Origin: Chitinophaga sp.
GTDB lineage: Bacteria; Bacteroidota; Bacteroidia; Chitinophagales; Chitinophagaceae
DNA length: 64,000 nt
Assembly (NCBI RefSeq): GCF_019236475.1
Contig: NZ_JAFAIX010000003.1
Location: 248,001-312,000, forward strand
Reading direction: 5' to 3'
The notes under the pieces are model-generated. The model was not told the DNA's origin. It was given only the letters and a program-made list of their open reading frames with translations, and made no database searches. A program made the position numbers and the translations under genes. This document shows positions 17,636 through 26,762 of the stretch, one piece after another; within the stretch, counting starts at the first letter, position 1; the number at the start of each line of letters is the position of its first letter.

Positions 17636-19792
17636 TTACCCCTTCACACTAAACGTACGGGATAAACGAAAATGTTCGGAATCACCGCCAATATGAATAG
17701 TATAATTTCCAGGGTAGAGTTTCCACTTACCCTGATGTAAATCCCATTTCTGCAATTCACTCACGGGTATCTGTAATTCAAGCTCCTGGCTTCCTCCCTT
17801 AGTGGTATGCACTCTACCAAAGGCTTTCAGCTCTTTCAATGGCATTCTGTCTACCGCTGGATAACTGATATAGGCTTGCACTACTTCATCTGCATCATAT
17901 GTGCCCGTATTGGTAACGTTAACGGTCATACGAATGGTATCGTTTGCTTTATAACGGTCTGCTGGTGCTTGTTTCCAGCCATAGTCGAACGTGCTGTAAC
18001 TCATACCGAAACCAAAAGGCCATGCTGCCTTACCTGTAAAGTACCGATAGGTACGGCCTTTCATGCTATAATCCTTATAATCCGGTAAATCGCTGAGGGA
18101 TTTATAAAGGGTTAATGGTAATCTTCCTGCTGGAGAATATTTGCCATAGATGATATCCGCTAATGCGGTACCACCTTGCTCTCCCGGATACCAAGCCAAG
18201 ATAATGGCATCTGCATAAGGCTCAATGGCGGTGAGATCCACCGCGCTACCTGCGGTTACCACAGCAATGATAGGTTTCTTATGAGCAGCGCGTAGTTTCT
18301 GCATAAATACAACCTGTGAACGAGGTAAGCTCAACGTATTTTTGTCACCACCTGCTGGCGATAAAAACGCATCCCCATCTTCACCTTCCAGCAATGGCGT
18401 CAGACCAATTACTGCAACGGTTACATCACAATTTTCAGAGGCCCAAATGCCGCCAAAGTGCAACGTGTCTGTATAATCACACCCCTGGTCATATTGCATG
18501 GCTACTGCTGGTCCGGCGGCTTTACTAAGCCCCGCTGCGAAAGTCACCATATTACCGGAAACGCCATGATAGTTACCCATCAGCGCTTCCAGGGAAACAG
18601 AGTTGGAACCAGTTACCAACATGGAGGCATATTTCTCCCGCTGCAAAGGCAATACACCGTTGTTTTTGAGCAATACCATACTCTCTCTGGCTGTCTGTAA
18701 TGCCAGTTGCGCATGCCAAGTATTATTCACGCTGTCGGCGCCATAATCAGCATAGCGGCGCTGTGTGGCATCGTCATACAGTCCCAGTTTCATTTGTGTA
18801 CGGAGAGAAGCTACCAGCGCAGAGTCTACATCTGCTGCTTTCAGCCAACCTTTGTTGATGGCTTTCATCACATCATCCTGTAGAATATTGGCGCAGTCCA
18901 GGTTTACACCTGCTTTGATGGCTGCGGCGGCCACTTCCTCACGGGTAGGGATAGCTTTATGTCTTCTCCAGATATCATCCAATGCCCAACAATCTGTCAC
19001 TACCTGTCCGCCGAATTTCCATTCCTTGCGCAGGATATCTTGCAGCAAAGTATTTCCGGTACAGCAAGGCTGACTGTTCACCCGATTATAGGCGCACATG
19101 ATGGATTCCACTTTACCATCCACCAGCTTCTTAAATGCATACAGGTAAGTTTCGCGGAGATCTTTCTCATCCACGATGGCATTGAATTCATGGCGATCCT
19201 TTTCTGGTCCGCTATGTACCGCGAAATGTTTGGCGCATGCCGCTGTTTTTAAATGCTGTGGATCATCGCCCTGTAGCCCTTTTACAAAGGCGCCCGCCAT
19301 AGTAGCTGTGAGGTAGGGATCCTCACCGTACGTTTCTTGTCCCCTTCCCCAGCGAGGATCACGGAAGATGTTAATATTGGGTGTCCAGAAGTTCAGTCCC
19401 ATGTACTGTACATGACGCCCTGCCTCAATCGCGAGATTGTATTTCGCACGAGCTTCCGTGGAAATACTGTTGGCCACTGTTTTGGCCAATACGGGATCAA
19501 AAGTAGCTGCAAGTCCCACTGCCTGCGGGTACACAGTGGCTTCTCCTCCCCTGGCAATACCATGTAAGGCCTCATTCCACCAGTTATAGGCAGGAATTTT
19601 CAGGCGCTCAATAGCTGGACTGTTATACCCCAGCAGGGAAATTTTTTCTTGTAAGGTAAGGGTGTGCAGTAAATCTTGCACCCTCGCTTCTGTTGGCTGA
19701 TCGGCCCTGCGAAACACCGGCTGCTCTTGGGCAGACAGTTGCTGTACGGTAAGTATACCGAGGGCAATAGTGAATAACTTACGTTTCATCAT
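17636..19792 (-). CDS. GH3 family beta-xylosidase/beta-glucosidase, secreted
   Basis: 718 residues with a signal peptide (cleavage after QLSA). The N-terminal GH3 barrel has WWNEALHGIA, NIFRDPRWGRGQETYGEDP, KHFAVHSGPE and the nucleophile region VVTDCWALDDI, with Asp near residue 265; a TDCW context is usual in beta-xylosidases. The C-terminal GH3 domain carries an EGEDGD segment where the acid/base is expected, and the last 90 residues form a fibronectin type III-like domain (VNVTNTGTYDADEVVQAYIS). It would remove xylosyl or glucosyl ends from plant-type oligosaccharides in the periplasm. Which sugar is preferred is an inference. Single gene, no transporter nearby. Confidence 0.9.
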   Translation of the reverse strand: MMKRKLFTIALGILTVQQLSAQEQPVFRRADQPTEARVQDLLHTLTLQEKISLLGYNSPAIERLKIPAYNWWNEALHGIARGGEATVYPQAVGLAATFDPVLAKTVANSISTEARAKYNLAIEAGRHVQYMGLNFWTPNINIFRDPRWGRGQETYGEDPYLTATMAGAFVKGLQGDDPQHLKTAACAKHFAVHSGPEKDRHEFNAIVDEKDLRETYLYAFKKLVDGKVESIMCAYNRVNSQPCCTGNTLLQDILRKEWKFGGQVVTDCWALDDIWRRHKAIPTREEVAAAAIKAGVNLDCANILQDDVMKAINKGWLKAADVDSALVASLRTQMKLGLYDDATQRRYADYGADSVNNTWHAQLALQTARESMVLLKNNGVLPLQREKYASMLVTGSNSVSLEALMGNYHGVSGNMVTFAAGLSKAAGPAVAMQYDQGCDYTDTLHFGGIWASENCDVTVAVIGLTPLLEGEDGDAFLSPAGGDKNTLSLPRSQVVFMQKLRAAHKKPIIAVVTAGSAVDLTAIEPYADAIILAWYPGEQGGTALADIIYGKYSPAGRLPLTLYKSLSDLPDYKDYSMKGRTYRYFTGKAAWPFGFGMSYSTFDYGWKQAPADRYKANDTIRMTVNVTNTGTYDADEVVQAYISYPAVDRMPLKELKAFGRVHTTKGGSQELELQIPVSELQKWDLHQGKWKLYPGNYTIHIGGDSEHFRLSRTFSVKG

Positions 19793-19860
19793 CGTGCTAA
19801 AAACCTTGCTAAATGGCTAAATAATATCTATTAGAGCACGTAAGTTAGAAATTAAAATTA

Positions 19861-19901
19861 AAAAAGGGAAAGGCTGGCAAATGCCAGCCTTTCCCTTTTT
19901 T
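19861..19901 (-). terminator. Strong terminator after the aldo/keto reductase gene
   Basis: Perfect hairpin with 18-19-bp arms (AAAAAGGGAAAGGCTGGC / GCCAGCCTTTCCCTTTTT), about 60 bases past the stop at 19961 on the minus strand. Confidence 0.85.
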
Positions 19902-19910
19902 AATTTTTTT

Positions 19911-19939
19911 GTTGTCCCTGCCCGGAGGGTAGGGACAAC
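19911..19939. repeat. Intergenic hairpin repeat, copy 1
   Basis: GTTGTCCCTGCCC / GGGTAGGGACAAC around a GGA loop. It shares the CCCTGCCC core and outer GTTGTC arm with hairpins at 46476 and 49709 and, like them, stands next to a terminator. Confidence 0.65.
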
Positions 19940-19960
19940 AGCAGAAGTATTTTTGATTGT

Positions 19961-20794
19961 CTAGAAATTAAAATTATCCGGATCAGGACCTACCCTGGTA
20001 GCGGCATCCAGCCCATCTATAACAGCCATATCTGCTGCTTCAATATTGAATCCGAAAACCTTTGCATTGTCTGCTATTCTATGCTGCTGAATACTCTTTG
20101 GAATGGTCACTACGCCTTTTTGCAGATCCCATCTGAGTACCAGTTGCGCTACAGAAACACCATATTTCTGCGCCAGTTCTTTCAGTTCCGGAATATCGAA
20201 AATCTGCCCTTGCATCAGCGGACTCCAAGCCTCATATTGGATACCATGTTGACGTGCAAACGCCAGCAGTTTCGGTTGTACTAGGCGTGGATGGAATTCC
20301 AACTGATCCACCATTGGCATTACCTTGGCGGATTGCATCACGTCTTCCAGGTGATGTTGCAGAAAATTGCTTACGCCGATGGCCTTCACTCTGCCTTCCG
20401 CATACAATGTTTCCAGGGCGCGCCAGGTTTCTTTATACTTCCCTTTCACTGGCCAGTGAATCAGGTATAAATCCAGGTAGTCGGTCTTCAACTTTTGCAG
20501 AGATGTTTCAAAAGCCTTGATCGTACTGTCGTAGCCCTGATCGGCATTCCATACTTTTGTTGTGATGAATATATCCTTTCTGTCGGTTGCATGATCAGCG
20601 ATAGCAGTGCCTACGCCTTCTTCGTTACCATAAATAGCTGCGGTATCAATATGACGATAACCTGCATCCAATGCGTATTTAACGGCATCGATCACTTCCT
20701 GCCCCTCGTTTGTTCTCCATACACCAAGTCCAAAATATGGCATTTGTACGCCGTTGGAAAGCTTTACCGCTCCTTTAATGTCTGTAATGTTCAT
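19961..20794 (-). CDS. Aldo/keto reductase
   Basis: 277 residues, complete (beta/alpha)8 aldo/keto reductase. The catalytic tetrad is visible: Asp50 in GYRHIDTAAIYGN, Tyr55, Lys80 in TTKVWN and His113 in LIHWPVKG. VGVSNF-like IGVSNF, DQLEFHPRLVQ and the NADPH-binding IPKSIQQHRIADN complete the pattern of the 2,5-diketo-gluconate/prostaglandin-F-like group. It reduces a carbonyl with NADPH in the cytoplasm; the natural substrate is unknown. An excellent -7 box (TAATTTTG, minus strand 20846-20839) lies about 45 bases upstream of the ATG. Confidence 0.9.
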   Translation of the reverse strand: MNITDIKGAVKLSNGVQMPYFGLGVWRTNEGQEVIDAVKYALDAGYRHIDTAAIYGNEEGVGTAIADHATDRKDIFITTKVWNADQGYDSTIKAFETSLQKLKTDYLDLYLIHWPVKGKYKETWRALETLYAEGRVKAIGVSNFLQHHLEDVMQSAKVMPMVDQLEFHPRLVQPKLLAFARQHGIQYEAWSPLMQGQIFDIPELKELAQKYGVSVAQLVLRWDLQKGVVTIPKSIQQHRIADNAKVFGFNIEAADMAVIDGLDAATRVGPDPDNFNF

Positions 20795-20907
20795 TGTTTA
20801 ATCTTTTGATGCTTAAAATCAGATGTGCATTGCATACGCAAAATTAGTTCCATTCATACAAATACCAGCATTATCTGCATAATAACAGGTATCAGAATAA
20901 TGATATC

Positions 20908-21489
20908 TCAGTGTTTGTTAATGGAATCTAGCGGTTCTTTATAGAACTCCTCTACTAACTTGCTATCCGGCAATGAATTCAATACAGCGATCAACCATTT
21001 GTCGCCTTTCTTCACCAGTTTACCTTTATAATACCCCACTTGCATCAGTTGTATCACGCCTGTTCTCAGGTCTGTGGACAGCATTGCGGAATACATCGTG
21101 GTTTTGACGGTATCATTGGGCAGTCCTTCAAACTGCATATTGGAGATCATATGCCGCTGTTGGTAATGGGCATTCTTCACACTCTCTGCCAACTGGGTAA
21201 TACGGGAAGCAAAATCTTTTTTGCCATGCAGCCTAACGCCGTCCACTTCTCCACGGATACTATCGTCCATTAATTCCAGGCACTTATCTAAATGGACATT
21301 ATCAAAATTCTCAGCAAAACTGTAAATAACTTTTTCTATCTGCTGCTGATCACGGTGTCGGATATCGAATTTTTGTGTGGTATCGGGAATGGTAGTGCTG
21401 CTTTCCTTCAGAGGATTATGGTCCGATTTTGAAATGCAAGCAGAAAACAAGAGTGCAAGGATTACTACGGTGAATGCTGGTTTTAACAT
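20908..21489 (-). CDS. NTF2-like (SnoaL/DUF4440-type) lipoprotein
   Basis: 193 residues with lipobox LFSAC (Cys18). After a polar linker the region from residue 48 reads QQIEKVIYSFAENFDNVHLD, then CLELMDDSIRGEVDGVRLHG, the cone-shaped NTF2-like fold used by SnoaL and DUF4440 proteins, with a strand-rich C-terminal half ending in GDKWLIAVLNS. Such proteins bind or isomerise small molecules or only scaffold; nothing catalytic is evident here. Located between DusB and the aldo/keto reductase, all on the minus strand but with gaps over 110 bases. Confidence 0.7.
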   Translation of the reverse strand: MLKPAFTVVILALLFSACISKSDHNPLKESSTTIPDTTQKFDIRHRDQQQIEKVIYSFAENFDNVHLDKCLELMDDSIRGEVDGVRLHGKKDFASRITQLAESVKNAHYQQRHMISNMQFEGLPNDTVKTTMYSAMLSTDLRTGVIQLMQVGYYKGKLVKKGDKWLIAVLNSLPDSKLVEEFYKEPLDSINKH

Positions 21490-21582
21490 AGAGGGGAATT
21501 TAATGATAAGGCCAATTCCACATGAACAACCGTCTTTACGAATATCATTAAAATTTGGCAGCCTTCAAAATCAAGGGCATAA

Positions 21583-21606
21583 AAAAAGCCGCAGTTGCGG
21601 CTTTTT
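21583..21606 (-). terminator. Terminator after dusB
   Basis: AAAAAGCCGCA / TGCGGCTTTTT with a 2-base spacer, 9 bases after the dusB stop. Confidence 0.85.
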
Positions 21607-21614
21607 CTAATATG

Positions 21615-22652
21615 TTACAGCGGACATTTCTGATGATAATCGATCAATTCTATCGGTTCATTCGCCAGCTCTATGCCTTTATAATACGCTTCTATTTCAT
21701 CCAACACTGCAACCACTTCCTCTTCTGTTTTCAATGTTACTAATCTGCTTCTGAATTGTTTGATATCTGGTAGCCCCTTGAGATAATTCGCATAACAACC
21801 TCTCATTTCATTAATACCGGCAATTGGCCCTTTCCACTTCACAGATTCATGTAGGTGCTTTTTACTAACAGCAATGCGCTCTTCCAGGGTAGGCCCCGCA
21901 CGCATTTCGCCAGTTTGCACATAATGCTTGATCTCCCGGAAGATCCACGGATAATTAATGGCAGCACGACCAATCATAATACCATCTACACCATATCGAT
22001 TCTTATATTCCAGTGCTTTCTGCGGCGTATTAATATCTCCATTCCCGATAATAGGTATTTTGATACGTGGGTTATTCTTCACTTTCCCTATCAGTGTCCA
22101 ATCAGCTTCGCCTTTGTACATCTGGCAACGGGTACGGCCATGAATAGCCAGTGCTTTAATACCCACATCTTGCAGTCTTTCCGCTACTTCCTCAATATTC
22201 TTGGTATCATCATCCCAACCCAGGCGGGTTTTGACGGTAACGGGCAGATTGGTGGCCTTCACACAAGCTTCTGTAAGTCGGACCATCAGGTCTACATCTT
22301 TCAGCACACCGGCGCCAGCGCCCCTACCAGCCACTTTCTTCACCGGACAGCCAAAATTGATATCTAGCAAATCCGGATTGGTCACATCCACAATTTTTGC
22401 TGCCATGGCCAGAGAGTCCTCGTCTCCCCCAAAAATCTGTATCCCTATCGGGCGCTCGAATTCGAAAAATTCCAGCTTACGCTTGCATTTTATCGCATCC
22501 CGAATCAGCCCATCACTGGATATGAATTCCGTATACATGAGGTCGGCCCCGTTCTCCTTACATACCACGCGGAATGGCGGATCACTTACATCCTCCATGG
22601 GCGCCAGCAGCAAAGGAAAATCAGGCAGTATTATGTTGTCAATTTTAACCAA
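21615..22652 (-). CDS. dusB: tRNA-dihydrouridine synthase DusB
   Basis: 345 residues. FMN-binding barrel with LLLAPMEDVSDPPFR (15-28), DINFGCPVKKVAGRGAGAG (98-115, catalytic Cys102), VTVKTRLGWDD, LAIHGRTR and GDINTPQKALE / DGIMIGRAAI (phosphate-binding). The enzyme reduces uridine to dihydrouridine in the tRNA D-loop with NADPH. In-frame stop TGA lies just upstream, and the only start before the conserved APMEDV is TTG at 22652. A TACCTTTG box at 22682-22675 agrees with that start. Divergent from the ergothioneine operon. Confidence 0.92.
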   Translation of the reverse strand: MVKIDNIILPDFPLLLAPMEDVSDPPFRVVCKENGADLMYTEFISSDGLIRDAIKCKRKLEFFEFERPIGIQIFGGDEDSLAMAAKIVDVTNPDLLDINFGCPVKKVAGRGAGAGVLKDVDLMVRLTEACVKATNLPVTVKTRLGWDDDTKNIEEVAERLQDVGIKALAIHGRTRCQMYKGEADWTLIGKVKNNPRIKIPIIGNGDINTPQKALEYKNRYGVDGIMIGRAAINYPWIFREIKHYVQTGEMRAGPTLEERIAVSKKHLHESVKWKGPIAGINEMRGCYANYLKGLPDIKQFRSRLVTLKTEEEVVAVLDEIEAYYKGIELANEPIELIDYHQKCPL

Positions 22653-22674
22653 TGTTCAAGAAATTTTCAGCGGG

Positions 22675-22682
22675 CAAAGGTA
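22675..22682 (-). promoter_or_regulatory. -7 box of dusB
   Basis: TACCTTTG on the minus strand, an exact TAnnTTTG match, 22 bases before the TTG start. No clear -33 TTTG is seen. Confidence 0.5.
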
Positions 22683-22811
22683 CGCATTTTCTACGAAATG
22701 ACCAGCCTGACTCATCTGGGTGTTGCGGGAAAAAATGCCTAATTTTAGTACCTCCACGTGTGGTACCCAACGTTTAGTTATTGGGCCACCCTATTACTCA
22801 AACCCTTGAAT

Positions 22812-24197
22812 ATGGAAAAATTTGATGCTATCATTATTGGATCCGGACAAGGTGGAACGCCATTAGCCCGAAAATTGGCTAAAAAAGGCATGAAAACAGC
22901 CCTGATCGAAAAACGCCTTCTCGGCGGCACTTGCATCAATGACGGCTGTACCCCTACCAAATCCATGATCGCCTGTGCACAAGTGGCCAATACCATCAAA
23001 CACAGCAGCGCCTGGGGCATCTACACCAAAGATGATATCACCATCGACCTCCCCTTTATCGTACAACGCAAAAACGAAATCATTCAACGGTTCCGCCATA
23101 ATATCCTCCGTTCCCTTGAAGCGGAACCCAATATCCGCATCATTCACGGGCAAGCATCTTTCTCTGGCCTGAAAAAAATCACGGTGACCCAACAGGAGAA
23201 ACCACCGCTGGAACTGGAAGGCACCTACATTTTTATCAATACCGGCGCCGATACCACCGTTCCAGAGATCCCAGGCATTCACCAGGTTAAATACCTTACC
23301 AGTCACACGATCCTGGATATGACGGAAATCCCGAAAGAACTGATTGTCCTGGGCGGCAGCTATATTGGCCTGGAAATGGGACAGCTTTATCAGCGTTTAG
23401 GCAGTCACGTTACTGTGATAGAACCAGGTATGCACCTGGTATCCAGGGAAGATGAGGATGTGGCGGCCGTTGTCAGGAAAATGCTGGAGGAAGAAGGCAT
23501 GAAGATTTTCACTTCCTGGGAGCCTGCTCATATCTCCACAGATGGCAATACCATCTCCTTGAATATTGTTTCGGGCACCTCCCGAAAAACCATTACAGGT
23601 ACCCATCTCCTGGCAGCCACAGGCCGCAGGCCACAAACAGCCAGCCTGCAGCTAAATAAAACCAATGTGACCATCGATGAAGCTGGATTTATACAAGTCA
23701 ACGACCACCTGGAAACTTCCTGTCCCGGCATTTTCGCCATCGGCGATGTAAAGCCAGGACCGGCATTTACACATATCTCCTATAATGATCATCTCATTAT
23801 TTATCATAACTTAATAGAGAAAAAATCTATATCCACCCTGACCCGACAAATTCCTTACTGCATGTTCACCGATCCGCAATTAGGACGTATCGGCCTTTCC
23901 GAAAAAGAAGCTAACCAGAAAGGCTATCCGTTTAAAGTGGCAGTACTTGGAATGGACAAAGTGGCCAGGGCTATCGAAACTGGCCATACTACTGGGTTTA
24001 TGAAAGCCCTTGTACACGCAGCCACGGATAAAATCCTAGGCGCCGCTATCATAGGGGAACAAGGCGGTGAAATCATGTCTATCCTACAAATGGCGATGCT
24101 GGGCGATCTTACCGCTACCCAATTGAAAGAAATGATTTTTGCACACCCATTGTATGCGGAATCTATCAACAATCTATTTATGACCCTGGATAAATAG
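22812..24197 (+). CDS. FAD-dependent dithiol-disulfide oxidoreductase at head of ergothioneine operon
   Basis: 461 residues from ATG 22812; the frame from 22758 has no better support. Class I flavoprotein disulfide reductase: FAD loop GSGQGG (10-15), redox-active pair GGTCINDGCTPTK with Cys41 and Cys46, NAD(P) loop LGGSYIGLEMG, second FAD motif GIFAIGDVKPG, and C-terminal AHPLYAE with the His-Glu pair that activates the thiol in glutathione or mercuric reductases. It lacks the C-terminal cysteine pair of MerA and no mer genes are near. First gene of the egt operon, 43 bases before the ATPase gene; I infer a role in reducing ergothioneine disulfide or a related low-molecular thiol, but this is untested. 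Confidence 0.85.
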   Translation: MEKFDAIIIGSGQGGTPLARKLAKKGMKTALIEKRLLGGTCINDGCTPTKSMIACAQVANTIKHSSAWGIYTKDDITIDLPFIVQRKNEIIQRFRHNILRSLEAEPNIRIIHGQASFSGLKKITVTQQEKPPLELEGTYIFINTGADTTVPEIPGIHQVKYLTSHTILDMTEIPKELIVLGGSYIGLEMGQLYQRLGSHVTVIEPGMHLVSREDEDVAAVVRKMLEEEGMKIFTSWEPAHISTDGNTISLNIVSGTSRKTITGTHLLAATGRRPQTASLQLNKTNVTIDEAGFIQVNDHLETSCPGIFAIGDVKPGPAFTHISYNDHLIIYHNLIEKKSISTLTRQIPYCMFTDPQLGRIGLSEKEANQKGYPFKVAVLGMDKVARAIETGHTTGFMKALVHAATDKILGAAIIGEQGGEIMSILQMAMLGDLTATQLKEMIFAHPLYAESINNLFMTLDK

Positions 24198-24240
24198 GGG
24201 CATTCTGTGTATATAATTCCTCATCAACACCATCATTTGA

Positions 24241-25185
24241 ATGATACAACTTAGTCACGTCAGTAAATCTTTTGGAAATGGAAAAAACGCTGTGGAAGAT
24301 ATCTCGCTGGAAATCGCCGATGGTGAAATTATGGTTTTATTAGGTACCAGCGGCTGCGGGAAAACCACTACCCTCCGCATGATCAACAGATTGCTCGAAC
24401 CCTCTGCCGGCGATATTTTCGTTAATGGAAAAAATATTAACGCCATTCCTGCCACTGATCTGCGTAAAGGGATCGGTTATGTATTGCAATTCCATGGCCT
24501 TTTCCCACACTATACGGTGATGGAAAATATCAGTACCGTTCCGGAATTGCTAGGATGGAACAAAGATAAAATCAAGGCCCGCTGCATGGAGTTGATGGAA
24601 AAACTAAAATTACCACCTGATACTTTTGCTGCGGAATATCCCGCTGCACTCAGCGGCGGTCAGCAACAACGCGTAGGCCTTGCACGCGCACTGGCAGCGG
24701 ATCCACCGGTATTGCTGATGGATGAACCCTTCGGCGCATTAGATCCGTTAACGCGGACGACTGTACGCAAAGAGTTCAAATCGCTGGATGAATTGCATAC
24801 AAAAACAGTAGTCCTGGTCACGCATGATATTGAAGAAGCGGTAGAACTTGGAGATCGTATCTGCCTGATGAATGAAGGCCGCATTCAGCAATTGGGCGCT
24901 CCTGCTGATCTCCTCTTCCAACCAGCAAATGATTTTGTACGCCATTTCTTCGACGGACAACGCCTCCATCTGGAACTCTCCACGCTGAAGATTAAAGATA
25001 TCTGGGCCACCCTGCCAGACACGCGTCTGCCGCAGGCATACCAAGAAATAGCAGCAACTGAAAGCTGTTGGAATGCCCTAGCGGCACTCAGCAAACAAGC
25101 ACTCATCGCTTCTTGGGACAACGAGGTGAAAGCCATTACCGGAGACGGTATCATGAATGGACTACACACATTCAAAAAACAGTAA
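24241..25185 (+). CDS. ABC transporter ATPase, OpuA/EgtV-like
   Basis: 314 residues. Complete ATPase: Walker A GTSGCGKTT (37-45), Q-loop region GYVLQFHGLFPHYTV, signature LSGGQQQRVGLARALA, Walker B VLLMDEPFGALD and switch histidine VTHDIEEA. The family is that of osmoprotectant importers (OpuBA/ProV), but the C-terminal part is short and has no recognisable CBS domains. Three bases separate it from the permease fusion gene, so translation is probably coupled. Together they form an importer; its location beside egtB and egtD makes ergothioneine, as for EgtV/EgtU of Streptococcus pneumoniae and Helicobacter pylori, more likely than glycine betaine. Substrate is inferred from context. Confidence 0.88.
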   Translation: MIQLSHVSKSFGNGKNAVEDISLEIADGEIMVLLGTSGCGKTTTLRMINRLLEPSAGDIFVNGKNINAIPATDLRKGIGYVLQFHGLFPHYTVMENISTVPELLGWNKDKIKARCMELMEKLKLPPDTFAAEYPAALSGGQQQRVGLARALAADPPVLLMDEPFGALDPLTRTTVRKEFKSLDELHTKTVVLVTHDIEEAVELGDRICLMNEGRIQQLGAPADLLFQPANDFVRHFFDGQRLHLELSTLKIKDIWATLPDTRLPQAYQEIAATESCWNALAALSKQALIASWDNEVKAITGDGIMNGLHTFKKQ

Positions 25186-25188
25186 GCC

Positions 25189-26754
25189 ATGGAACCACAG
25201 ATAGGATTTTTCAGTTTCATACATCAAGAATCCGGCAAGCTACTGCAACAAACTATTACGCATACTGGCCTTACTTTTATTTCCGTTCTGCTCGCTATTG
25301 CAATCGGTTTACCTTTAGGCATTCTGATCTCCAGACGCCAGCGATTGTCAGGTATTGTACTCGGCATCGCAGGTGTATTACAGACCATCCCTAGTATCGC
25401 GCTGTTGGGCTTTATGATCCCTTTATTGGGTATCGGCGCTAAACCAGCTATAGTAGCCCTTTTCCTCTACGCATTACTGCCTATCATCAGGAATACTTAT
25501 ACTGGCATTCTCGGGGTAGACTCCGCTATTACGGAAGCGGCCACAGGAATGGGCATGAGCACCCGCCAATTGTTATATAAAGTACAATTACCGCTGGCCA
25601 TGCCAGTTATATTGGCAGGAATCCGAACGGCCACCGTCATCAATGTAGGCGTAGCTACACTGGCGGCCTATATTGCGGCAGGTGGATTGGGAGAATTTAT
25701 CTTCGGGGGAATTGCCCTGAATAATACAAATATGATCCTCGCAGGCGCCATCCCAGCGGCACTTCTAGCGATACTATTCGATTGGCTCATTGGGCTGCTG
25801 CAACATATGAAATCGGGTCGCTCACGCTGGCGACTATACGTATTTCCGGCTATCATCTTGATCCTATCTTCCTTTTATCTGCTCCCATTCGAAGGCCATA
25901 GCAAATTAAAGGCAGGCTTCACGCCTGAATTCATGGGACGCAGAGATGGGAATATCGGCCTCAAATCGGTGTACGGCATACGTTTGCAGCCACTCGTCAT
26001 CAGCGATATGATTATGTACAAGGCTGCCGCTCAAAAAACTGTGGATATCATCTCCGGCAGCAGTACAGACGGCCGCGCGAAAGCTTATGACCTGGTAGTA
26101 CTCGAAGATGACAAACATATTTTTCCACCATATTATGCTGCCCCCATTGTCAGGGAAGAAACACTTTCACAGTTCCCAGAGCTGGCACCTACCCTTAACC
26201 TCCTGGCTGGTACAATTAATGATAGCATAATGACAGCGCTCAATTATCAGGTGGACTATCTGAAATTTAGCCCGGAAAAAGTGGCGGCAGATTTCCTCCA
26301 TAACCAGGGACTCCTGCAACCCGCCCGCAACGGCAACAAGGGAACCATCCGGATAGGCTGTAAAATTTTTGGCGACGGCTATATCCTGGCAAATATGTAC
26401 AAAATGCTGATTGAAGGCCATACCGATCTGGCTGTCAGCACAAAACTGGGCCTCGGAGGCACAAAAATTTGTTTCGATGCATTGAACAATAATCAGCTTG
26501 ACTTGTATCCCGAATATAGCGGTACTGGTTTGCTGGCAATCCTCCAAGCTCCCCGGTCCGTTACCGACTCGATGATCGCAGATAAAAACAAAGTGTACGA
26601 TTATGTAAGCCGGGAATTTGATAGTAGATACCACATCAAATGGCTGCCACCTATAGGTTTTAACAATACTTATGCGCTCATGATGCGCCGAAACCAGGCT
26701 ACAGCATTACATATCCGTTCTATATCAGATCTGGCCCGTTACCTTGAAAATTAA
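25189..26754 (+). CDS. ABC permease fused to substrate-binding domain (EgtU-like), domain circularly permuted
   Basis: 521 residues. Residues 1-208 are a BPD-type permease with about five membrane segments and the EAA loop EAATGMGMSTRQLLYKVQLP (116-135). A further segment (216-233) leads to a periplasmic substrate-binding domain of the OpuAC type. Canonical order is IRIG...DLYPEYSGTG...NTYAL...SDLA...GFTPEF...STDG...FPPYYAAP...GLL. Here residues 239-376 hold the normally C-terminal half (KLKAGFTPEFMGRRDG to FLHNQGLL) and 386-521 the normally N-terminal half (TIRIGCKIFGDGY to SDLARYLEN), joined by QPARNGNKG. That is a circular permutation with the break between SDLA and GFTPEF. Importer of the inner membrane; ergothioneine or another trimethylammonium compound is the likely ligand. 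The next gene, egtB, starts 8 bases on. Confidence 0.85.
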   Translation: MEPQIGFFSFIHQESGKLLQQTITHTGLTFISVLLAIAIGLPLGILISRRQRLSGIVLGIAGVLQTIPSIALLGFMIPLLGIGAKPAIVALFLYALLPIIRNTYTGILGVDSAITEAATGMGMSTRQLLYKVQLPLAMPVILAGIRTATVINVGVATLAAYIAAGGLGEFIFGGIALNNTNMILAGAIPAALLAILFDWLIGLLQHMKSGRSRWRLYVFPAIILILSSFYLLPFEGHSKLKAGFTPEFMGRRDGNIGLKSVYGIRLQPLVISDMIMYKAAAQKTVDIISGSSTDGRAKAYDLVVLEDDKHIFPPYYAAPIVREETLSQFPELAPTLNLLAGTINDSIMTALNYQVDYLKFSPEKVAADFLHNQGLLQPARNGNKGTIRIGCKIFGDGYILANMYKMLIEGHTDLAVSTKLGLGGTKICFDALNNNQLDLYPEYSGTGLLAILQAPRSVTDSMIADKNKVYDYVSREFDSRYHIKWLPPIGFNNTYALMMRRNQATALHIRSISDLARYLEN

Positions 26755-26762
26755 AATGTACT

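Noticed and set aside
22812..24197. Mercuric reductase
   Set aside because: No mer genes, no N-terminal heavy-metal domain and no C-terminal cysteine pair.
24241..26754. Glycine betaine/choline importer
   Set aside because: Sequence family alone would allow it, but the tight operon with egtB and egtD favours ergothioneine. Kept only as the alternative.
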